Positions 1-4,879 of a stretch of 5,388 bases of DNA are shown piece after piece. Positions within the stretch are counted from its first letter, which is position 1; each line of letters begins with the position of its first letter. Under the pieces are notes generated by a model. That model was not told the origin of the DNA, ran no database searches, and saw only the letters and a program-made list of their open reading frames with translations. This DNA comes from an uncultured Lysobacteraceae bacterium. Its GTDB lineage: Bacteria > Pseudomonadota > Gammaproteobacteria > Xanthomonadales > Rhodanobacteraceae. The DNA lies in contig CAMLLF010000321.1 of NCBI GenBank assembly GCA_946480705.1, forward strand, positions 1 to 5,388, written 5' to 3'. Position numbers and translations under genes: made by a program.

Positions 1-431
1 TCATACGCGGCCCAGCCCGTGAGCCACTGTGCGCCGTAGCCGAGCTGTTGCGCGCCGAGCAGCAGGTTGTAGGCGACGCAGCCGGCGGCAAGCAGTTGTT
101 CCTGCGCGGGCACCTTGGAGTTCGCCTCGTCGATGCGAGCGATTACCGTGACGATCAGCGGCGCGAAATTGAAGCGCTCGCGATCCTTGTCGACGACGGC
201 CGGCGCGACTTCCGGATTGTTTGCGAGCGTCGTGCGTGCGAGCAGCTCGCCGAGACGCCGGCGCGCGTCGCCGCGGATCAGCAGGAAACGCCAGGGAACG
301 AGCTTGCCGTGGTCGGGCGCGCGCGACGCCGCCTGGAGCAGCGACTGCAGTTCGGACGGAGACGGCCCGGGTTCGCCGAGCTGGCGCGACGGGACGGAGC
401 GGCGATCGTTGAGCAGATTCAGCGCGGACAC
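1..431 (-). CDS. YdjA-like NAD(P)H nitroreductase, C-terminus off window
   Basis: This is a flavin (FMN) oxidoreductase of the nitroreductase family, most like the small single-domain YdjA type of about 183 residues. Such enzymes are cytoplasmic homodimers that reduce nitro compounds or quinones with NAD(P)H; the physiological substrate is usually unknown. I translated 143 residues by hand, reading leftward off the window edge, so about 40 C-terminal residues are missing. Visible family features are RRS at residues 10-12 (FMN phosphate contact), RAPDHGKLVPWRF at 37-49, APLIVTVIA at 90-98, the helix QEQLLAAGCVAYNLLLGAQ at 110-128, and GYGAQWLTGWAA at 131-142. The GTG start aligns with the YdjA N-terminus (VSALNLLNDRRS against MDALELLINRRS, from memory) and has GAGGT upstream. 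No ATG lies in frame just upstream. The gene is divergent from the transhydrogenase operon. Family assignment is firm; substrate is unknown. Confidence 0.9.
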   Translation of the reverse strand, partial: MSALNLLNDRRSVPSRQLGEPGPSPSELQSLLQAASRAPDHGKLVPWRFLLIRGDARRRLGELLARTTLANNPEVAPAVVDKDRERFNFAPLIVTVIARIDEANSKVPAQEQLLAAGCVAYNLLLGAQQLGYGAQWLTGWAAY

Positions 432-435
432 GAAT

Positions 436-440
436 ACCTC
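436..440 (-). promoter_or_regulatory. Ribosome binding site of the nitroreductase gene
   Basis: Read on the minus strand, GAGGT sits four bases before the GTG codon at 431-429. It supports GTG as the true start, as does the agreement of the protein N-terminus with YdjA. Confidence 0.6.
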
Positions 441-628
441 GACGGCGAGAAACGGAAGCGGACGATGGCGGCGGAATCTCCGGGGCGCGGCGACGGTCGC
501 GCCGGAGCAGCGTCGGAATTTCCGCGCGCGGCGCGAAGCGGCATGCGATAGACGCAGCACCGCGTCGTCCCGCCGGAATCGCGCATAGGGAGATTCGCCA
601 TAAGATTGCGCGAGTCTAGCAAGGCCGC

Positions 629-657
629 TTACCACGGATACATTCATGGGCTAGGAT
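629..657 (+). promoter_or_regulatory. Candidate sigma70 promoter of pntAA-pntAB-pntB
   Basis: TTACCA (629-634) matches four of six bases of the -35 consensus. After exactly 17 bases, TAGGAT (652-657) matches four of six bases of the -10 consensus. Transcription would begin near 664, giving a leader of about 22 bases before the ATG at 686. That would also rule out the in-frame ATG at 656 as the start. This was found by eye and the match is only moderate. I saw no equally convincing promoter for the divergent nitroreductase gene in the rest of the 432-685 region. Confidence 0.35.
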
Positions 658-658
658 G

Positions 659-676
659 CCCGGGCTTGGTCCCGGG
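659..676 (+). other. GC-rich hairpin overlapping the pntAA ribosome binding site
   Basis: Two copies of the self-complementary hexamer CCCGGG (659-664 and 671-676) can pair around a six-base loop. The 3' arm includes the first three bases of the GGGGAG Shine-Dalgarno sequence (674-679). A competing hairpin can form just upstream: GGGC (648-651) with GCCC (658-661), sharing bases 659-661. The structures matter only if the transcript starts upstream of about 648; the promoter proposed at 629-657 would start too late. Regulation is inference only. Confidence 0.3.
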
Positions 677-679
677 GAG
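674..679 (+). promoter_or_regulatory. Ribosome binding site of pntAA
   Basis: GGGGAG lies six bases before the ATG at 686. It selects this ATG over the in-frame ATG at 656, which would add ten residues (MPGLGPGECH) not expected at the start of this family. Confidence 0.65.
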
Positions 680-685
680 TGCCAC

Positions 686-1816
686 ATGGCGGTGAATGTC
701 GCGGTAGTGCGCGAGACGAGTTCCAATGAGCGACGGGTCGCGCTGACCCCTGAAGTCGCGAAGAAGCTCAAGGGCAAGGGGGCGACGGTGCTCGTGCAGA
801 GCGGCGCCGGCCAGCCGGCCAGTTTCCCGGATGCGTCGTACAAGGATGCCGATGTCGTCGCCGACGCCGCCGCGACGCTGTCGCGCGCCGACGTGCTGTT
901 CAAGGTGCAGCCGCCGACGCTCGAGGAAATCGCTCAGCTGCGCGAAGGCAGCGTCGTCGTGAGCCTGCTGCAGCCGCACCTCGCGCCCGAACGCACGCGC
1001 GCGCTGCGCGACCGGAAGATCACCGCGTTCGCGATGGAGCTGCTGCCGCGCACGACGCGCGCGCAGGCGATGGACGTGCTGTCGTCGCAGGCCGGCGTGG
1101 CCGGCTACAAGGCCGTGCTGATCGCCGCCGAAGCGTCGCCGAAGTTCTTCCCGATGCTGACGACCGCCGCCGGCACGATCCGGCCATCGAAGGTGCTCGT
1201 CGTCGGTGCCGGCGTCGCGGGCCTGCAGGCGATCGCGACGGCGCGCCGCCTCGGCGCGCAGGTCGAAGGCTTCGACGTGCGTCCCGAAACCAAGGAACAG
1301 ATCGAATCGCTGGGCGCGAAATTCCTCGATCTCGGCGTCAGCGCCGCGGGCAGCGGCGGCTACGCGCGCGAGCTCACGGCCGAGGAGCGCGAACAGCAGC
1401 AGAAGGCGCTCGCCGAGCATCTCAAGGGCATCGACGTCGTCGTGACGACGGCCGCGGTGCCGGGCCGGAAGGCGCCCCGCATCATCACGGCGGGCATGGT
1501 GGAGGGCATGAAGCCCGGCGCCGTGATCGTCGACATCGCGGCGGAAACCGGCGGCAACGTCGAAGGCTCCGAGGCCGGCAAGACGATAACGACGGCCAAC
1601 GGCGTGACCGTCATCGGCCCGGTCAATCTCGCGGCGAGCGCGCCGATCCATGCGAGCGAGATGTACTCGCGCAATCTCTTCAACTTCATCGAACTCAGTC
1701 TCAAGGACGGCGCGCTGACGCTCGACTGGGACGACGAACTCATCGCCAAGACCTGCCTCACTCATGCCGGGGAAATCCGGCACGAGCCGACGCGTCAGGC
1801 GGTCGACGGCGCATGA
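686..1816 (+). CDS. pntAA: NAD(P)+ transhydrogenase alpha-1 subunit (NAD-binding dI)
   Basis: This is the peripheral, cytoplasmic NAD(H)-binding component (domain I) of proton-translocating transhydrogenase. It hands a hydride from NADH to NADP+ bound on PntB. The 376 residues match the usual length of the separate alpha-1 subunit (about 380 in Rhodospirillum rubrum), without the membrane helices fused on in E. coli PntA. The N-terminus MAVNVAVVRETSSNERRVAL is typical of the alanine dehydrogenase/PNT N-terminal domain. The RQD loop is intact: Arg122, Gln127 and Asp130 fit R. rubrum Arg127, Gln132 and Asp135 at a constant offset of five. The Rossmann motif GAGVAGLQA is at 174-182, and Asp197 in GFDVRPET is placed to bind the adenosine ribose of NAD, which favours NAD over NADP. 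GPVNLAASAP at 311-320 is also family-typical. The gene is first in the operon, 70 bases before pntAB. ATG 686 was chosen over ATG 656 because of its ribosome binding site and the family N-terminus. Confidence 0.96.
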   Translation: MAVNVAVVRETSSNERRVALTPEVAKKLKGKGATVLVQSGAGQPASFPDASYKDADVVADAAATLSRADVLFKVQPPTLEEIAQLREGSVVVSLLQPHLAPERTRALRDRKITAFAMELLPRTTRAQAMDVLSSQAGVAGYKAVLIAAEASPKFFPMLTTAAGTIRPSKVLVVGAGVAGLQAIATARRLGAQVEGFDVRPETKEQIESLGAKFLDLGVSAAGSGGYARELTAEEREQQQKALAEHLKGIDVVVTTAAVPGRKAPRIITAGMVEGMKPGAVIVDIAAETGGNVEGSEAGKTITTANGVTVIGPVNLAASAPIHASEMYSRNLFNFIELSLKDGALTLDWDDELIAKTCLTHAGEIRHEPTRQAVDGA

Positions 1817-1823
1817 CGCGCAC

Positions 1824-1846
1824 CGCCGGCCAGGACGTCGCCGGCG
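1824..1846 (+). other. Intercistronic hairpin between pntAA and pntAB
   Basis: CGCCGGC (1824-1830) and GCCGGCG (1840-1846) form a perfect seven-base-pair stem, all G-C, around a nine-base loop. It sits inside the 70-base gap after the pntAA stop codon. No T-run follows, so it is not a standard intrinsic terminator, and the downstream genes need transcription through it. It might stabilise the 3' end of a processed pntAA message or tune subunit ratio; this is inference. Confidence 0.35.
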
Positions 1847-1875
1847 AGTGCCGGGACCACGAGCTACGCGCATCC

Positions 1876-1880
1876 GGGGA
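1876..1880 (+). promoter_or_regulatory. Ribosome binding site of pntAB
   Basis: GGGGA lies six bases before the ATG at 1887. This supports ATG 1887 over the in-frame ATG at 1764, which lies inside pntAA and would add 41 arginine-rich residues unlike any transhydrogenase. Confidence 0.6.
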
Positions 1881-1886
1881 ATCGAC

Positions 1887-2183
1887 ATGATCAGCGGTGA
1901 AATCGCCCTCTATCTCTTCATGCTGGCCGCGTTCACCGGCCACGAAATCATCAGCCGCGTGCCGGTGATCCTGCACACGCCGCTGATGTCGGGCTCCAAT
2001 TTCGTGCACGGCATCGTGCTCGTCGGCGCGATGATCACGCTCGGCGAAGCGACGACGCTGACCCAGCAGGTCATCGGCTTCGTCGGCGTGTTCCTCGGCG
2101 CCGGCAACGCGGCCGGCGGCTACGTCGTGACCGAGCGCATGCTGGAAATGTTCAAGTCGAGCAAGAAGGAAGGAGCGAAGTAA
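1887..2183 (+). CDS. pntAB: NAD(P)+ transhydrogenase alpha-2 subunit (membrane)
   Basis: This small integral membrane protein of 98 residues forms part of the proton channel (domain II) and corresponds to the C-terminal membrane part of E. coli PntA. Three membrane segments are visible, at about 4-22, 33-52 and 60-81, the TM2-TM4 set expected of separate alpha-2 subunits. The signature LHTPLMSG at 29-36 is strongly conserved. The next stretch, SNFVHG at 37-42, differs from E. coli TNAISG and places His41 in TM3. Thermus thermophilus carries its channel histidine at the equivalent place (His42 of alpha-2, recalled from the published structure). The C-terminus GGYVVTERMLEMFK at 77-90 is also typical. 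The stop codon overlaps the pntB start by one base (TAATG), so translation is probably coupled and would keep the two membrane subunits in balance. Confidence 0.93.
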   Translation: MISGEIALYLFMLAAFTGHEIISRVPVILHTPLMSGSNFVHGIVLVGAMITLGEATTLTQQVIGFVGVFLGAGNAAGGYVVTERMLEMFKSSKKEGAK

Positions 2184-3637
2184 TGGACAAGGCGACGCTG
2201 CTGCACTACGTCGTACAGGCCAGCTATTTCGCGGCCGCCGTGCTGTTCATCATGGGCATCAAGCGCATGTCGTCGCCGGTGACCGCGCGCAGCGGCATCC
2301 AGTGGGCCGGCATCGGCATGCTGGTCGCGACGGTCGCGACGTTCTTCCACGGCAACGTGCTCGGCGCCGCGCTCGGCACGGGCCTCGCGCCGCACACGAT
2401 GACGAACGTGCTGCTGATGGTGCTCGCGATCGGCGTGAGCACCGTGTTCGCGTGGGTCTCGGGCAAGAAGGTCGCGATGACCGACATGCCGCAGATGGTC
2501 GCGCTCTACAACGGCATGGGCGGCGGTTCGGCCGCGGCCATCGGCGCGGCCGCGCTGATCGGCGCGGCGACCGGCAGCAATCATCACGTGCTCAGTACCG
2601 CGCAGATCGCGCTCGCCGTGATCGGCGCACTGATCGGATCGATCTCGTTCACCGGTTCGCTGATCGCGTTCGCGAAATTGCAGGGCTGGATGGACAAGAC
2701 CTTCCGCTTCGGCGGCCAGCAGGTCGTCAACGGCCTGTTCTTCCTGGCCGCGGTCGGTCTCGGCGCGGCGCTGCTGTTCAAGCTCGATACCACGATCGTC
2801 GTCGCGTTCTTCGCCGTGTCGCTGCTGTTCGGCGTGCTCATGACGCTGCCGATCGGCGGCGCCGACATGCCGGTCGTGATTTCGCTGTACAACGCGTTCA
2901 CGGGTCTTGCGGTGGCGTTCGAAGGCTACGTGCAGGGCAATGTGGCGCTGATCATCGCGGGTACCGTCGTCGGCGCGGCGGGTACGCTGCTGACGCGCCT
3001 CATGGCCAAGGCCATGAACCGCTCGATCAGCAACGTGCTGTTCTCGAACTTCGGCGGCGGCGGGGGAGGAGCCAGCGAGATCGCCGGCTCGCAGAAGCCG
3101 ATCGAGGCGGCCGACGCGGCGTCGCTGCTGTACATGGCCGAGAAGATCATCATCGTGCCGGGCTACGGCATGGCCGTCGCGCAGGCGCAGCACAAGATCT
3201 GGGAACTGTCGCAGCAGCTGATCAAGCGCGACAAGACGGTGAAGTTCGCGATCCATCCGGTCGCCGGCCGCATGCCCGGACACATGAACGTGCTGCTCGC
3301 CGAAGCCGGCGTGCCGTACGACCTGATCGCCGACATGGACGATATCAACCCGGAGTTCGGCACCTGCGATGTCGCGATCGTGATTGGCGCGAACGACGTG
3401 GTGAATCCGGTCGCGAAGACCGACAAGTCGTCGCCGATCTACGGCATGCCGATTCTCGACGTCATCAACGCGCGCCAGGTCATCGTGATCAAGCGCGGCA
3501 AGGGCGCGGGTTTCGCCGGCATCGAGAACGCGCTGTTCTATGCCGACAACTGCCGCATGCTCTATGCCGACGGCCAGGAAGCCGCGAATCGCCTGATCGC
3601 CGAACTCAAGGGCATCGATTCGGGCGGCGGGCACTAG
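2183..3637 (+). CDS. pntB: NAD(P)+ transhydrogenase beta subunit
   Basis: This inner-membrane protein of 484 residues carries most of the proton channel (domain II, about 1-285, nine expected helices TM6-TM14) and the NADP(H)-binding domain III (about 305-484). With PntAA and PntAB it couples proton entry to NADPH formation. Conserved channel features include GGADMPVVISLYNAFTG at 225-241, where Asp228 and Asn237 match E. coli beta-Asp213 and beta-Asn222. In TM9, MPQMVALYNG at 102-111 has Asn110 where E. coli has the channel residue His91. Domain III shows GYGMAVAQAQ at 327-336, HPVAGRMPGHMNVLLAEA at 358-375, GANDVVNP at 402-409 (Asp405 matches Asp392) and IKRGKGAGFAGIENALFY at 436-453 (Lys437 and Arg438 match Lys424 and Arg425). 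All are NADP-site elements. A six-glycine run at 291-296 lies in the hinge between domains II and III. AGGAG at 2171-2175 serves the ATG. Length is normal and no frame disruption is visible. Confidence 0.97.
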   Translation: MDKATLLHYVVQASYFAAAVLFIMGIKRMSSPVTARSGIQWAGIGMLVATVATFFHGNVLGAALGTGLAPHTMTNVLLMVLAIGVSTVFAWVSGKKVAMTDMPQMVALYNGMGGGSAAAIGAAALIGAATGSNHHVLSTAQIALAVIGALIGSISFTGSLIAFAKLQGWMDKTFRFGGQQVVNGLFFLAAVGLGAALLFKLDTTIVVAFFAVSLLFGVLMTLPIGGADMPVVISLYNAFTGLAVAFEGYVQGNVALIIAGTVVGAAGTLLTRLMAKAMNRSISNVLFSNFGGGGGGASEIAGSQKPIEAADAASLLYMAEKIIIVPGYGMAVAQAQHKIWELSQQLIKRDKTVKFAIHPVAGRMPGHMNVLLAEAGVPYDLIADMDDINPEFGTCDVAIVIGANDVVNPVAKTDKSSPIYGMPILDVINARQVIVIKRGKGAGFAGIENALFYADNCRMLYADGQEAANRLIAELKGIDSGGGH

Positions 3638-3844
3638 TGTCCCGTTCCGTAAATACGGTGGAAAAATTCCGGGTGGATTTCGTCGCGAGACCAAGCGCGC
3701 CGAGGCGCCACGGCAACGAGGTGCAACGACGTATCGCGGCGAAAGACGCCGCGGAACTGTTCGACAGTTATTTCCGGAGCAGCAGACTAGACGCCGGCGT
3801 CCGCGTGATCCGGACGGAGGTCGGCGCCACGCCTTTCGCCGGTT
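3638..3844. other. Convergent intergenic spacer with inverted repeats
   Basis: This stretch lies between the ends of pntB and the oxygenase gene, which face each other. I see no convincing gene in it; the one + frame that stays open here begins inside pntB and has no family features. It holds CCGT-AAAT-ACGG (3647-3658), a seven-base-pair hairpin at 3735-3753, a six-base-pair hairpin at 3755-3769, the palindrome GACGCCGGCGTC (3790-3801) and GTCCG...CGGAC (3799-3815). None is followed by a clear run of four or more Ts on either strand, so ending may rely on Rho or on the hairpins alone. Confidence 0.6.
3735..3775 (+). terminator. Possible terminator: adjacent double hairpin after pntB
   Basis: CGCGGCG (3735-3741) pairs perfectly with CGCCGCG (3747-3753) around an AAAGA loop. 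One base later AACTGT (3755-3760) pairs with ACAGTT (3764-3769) around TCG, followed by ATTTCC. The second stem plus the short T-rich tail is the closest thing to an intrinsic terminator for the pnt operon. The tail is short and the position is about 100 bases past the pntB stop, so confidence is low. Confidence 0.3.
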
Positions 3845-4816
3845 CTAGACCGCAACACCCGAGCGCTCGTCGGCCTTGATCGCCGCAGGGTCGTCTGCGA
3901 CGGCGACACTGCTGACGAGCGACAGGATCGCATTCGTCACTGGCACGCCGTTATGCAGGCGCAAGCCCTGCGCGGTGGTTTCGATGTCGCGCATGAACCG
4001 GGACATGAGCGCGCGATAGTCGGCCCAGCCGTTCTCGCTTTCGCCGTGCAAGGCCCAGAGCGCGCGCCACTCGCGGCCGAGACCGCTGGCCAGCTGATGC
4101 AATTGGCCGATACGCGGGTCGGGGCGGGTTTCGTCGAGGATGAAGGTCAACTGCTCGCGGAGTTCCCACGGCGTCATCACGGTCGGTACGTTGGTCGACT
4201 CGATGCGCAGGACCGGCCGGGTCGAGCCCGGAGCGATACGTGTGGGCGTCCACGCTGCCGGATGGCCCGGTACGCGGCTGCGCGATACGAGCTGCCAGAA
4301 CTCGGCGCCACCGACGGTATCGGCAACGAGGTGGATGCGTGCCCGCTCCGCCGAGTTGACGACCTTGTGCGTGCTCCAGGTATCGAAGATCCAGCATTCG
4401 CCGGCGGCCATGTGGACCTGCTGGCTGCCGCAGTAGAAGGTGACTTCAGGCTGCGTGACGATGGGTACGTGTACGCGGATGTGATCGCGCCAGTAGTAGT
4501 CGATATCGACATGCGGCGTGACCTCGGCCTGTCCGGAGAGCCGCATCAGCCGCGAGCGGCCGAATACTGCACCCAGCGAACCCAGCACTTCGCGCAGGTA
4601 GGGAAGTTTTTCGAGGTGCGGCGTCGGCTGCATGCGCCCGCGGACATCGTCGTTGCCGGGATCGCCGTTCGTGGCGATCAGCGGCAGTGCGGAATTGCCC
4701 GGAAAGCCCTGCGGATGCGGACGCCAGACCGATTCGCCGAGCGCGCCGATTTCGGCAGCGAGTGCATTGGCGTCAAAGCTCAGCGGCAACTGGAGGAACG
4801 GATACTGGAGTTTCAT
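3845..4816 (-). CDS. Aspartyl/asparaginyl beta-hydroxylase-like oxygenase
   Basis: This 323-residue protein looks like a cytoplasmic Fe(II)/2-oxoglutarate-dependent oxygenase of the aspartyl/asparaginyl beta-hydroxylase family. The double-stranded beta-helix core lies at about 85-170. TPHVDIDYYW at 100-109 gives His102 and Asp104 as likely iron ligands, and IRVHVPI at 113-119 gives Arg114 and His116. GECWIFDTWSTHKVVNSAERARIHLVAD at 139-166 was seen in parts: His150 is the distal iron ligand and Arg160, ten residues later, fits the 2-oxoglutarate-binding arginine (human AspH His725 and Arg735). Residues from about 170 to 323 form an extension with no family I recognise and no membrane segment. 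No clear Shine-Dalgarno sequence precedes ATG 4816, but no ATG, GTG or TTG lies in frame just upstream and the N-terminus is plausible. The gene follows the sulfotransferase by 63 bases on the same strand, so the two are likely co-transcribed. The substrate is unknown; peptide, protein or small-molecule hydroxylation are all possible. Confidence 0.82.
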   Translation of the reverse strand: MKLQYPFLQLPLSFDANALAAEIGALGESVWRPHPQGFPGNSALPLIATNGDPGNDDVRGRMQPTPHLEKLPYLREVLGSLGAVFGRSRLMRLSGQAEVTPHVDIDYYWRDHIRVHVPIVTQPEVTFYCGSQQVHMAAGECWIFDTWSTHKVVNSAERARIHLVADTVGGAEFWQLVSRSRVPGHPAAWTPTRIAPGSTRPVLRIESTNVPTVMTPWELREQLTFILDETRPDPRIGQLHQLASGLGREWRALWALHGESENGWADYRALMSRFMRDIETTAQGLRLHNGVPVTNAILSLVSSVAVADDPAAIKADERSGVAV

Positions 4817-4879
4817 GGCTGAGGCGTGGCGAAGGACCGGGCGGATGAGGAATGTTCGGCTGCAGGCGGGCGAAGCGCG

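Noticed and set aside
419..622. 67-codon minus-strand frame in the divergent region, ending just inside the nitroreductase gene
   Set aside because: It has no good ribosome binding site or recognisable features and clashes with the better-supported nitroreductase start. A leader peptide cannot be excluded but is not supported.
656..685. Upstream in-frame ATG for pntAA
   Set aside because: No Shine-Dalgarno sequence precedes it, the added ten residues are atypical, and a candidate -10 element overlaps it. ATG 686 has GGGGAG at proper spacing.
686..1816. Alanine dehydrogenase as an alternative identity for the first + strand gene
   Set aside because: The RQD loop is present and pntAB and pntB follow directly, which identifies the transhydrogenase subunit within the shared AlaDh/PNT fold.
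644..1888. Open frame of 414 codons on the minus strand opposite pntAA
   Set aside because: Composition is Arg/Ala/Asp/His-rich shadow sequence, and pntAA on the other strand is certain.
3647..3670. CCGT-AAAT-ACGG followed by GGAAAAATTCC as an intrinsic terminator
   Set aside because: The stem is only four base pairs. The A-run gives a T-run only on the minus strand, where no stem precedes it.
2120..3694. Open frame of 524 codons on the minus strand across pntB
   Set aside because: Its translation is rich in Arg, His, Asp and Ala, the usual shadow of a GC-rich gene, while pntB in the opposite frame shows every family motif.
2302..3879. Open frame of 525 codons on the + strand overlapping pntB and the convergent spacer
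   Set aside because: It is an arginine-rich out-of-frame shadow of pntB with no recognisable domain. The spacer part alone has no supported start.
3953..4822. 289-codon + strand frame opposite the oxygenase gene
   Set aside because: The minus-strand frame carries the conserved His, Asp and Arg motifs of the AspH family; the + frame has none.
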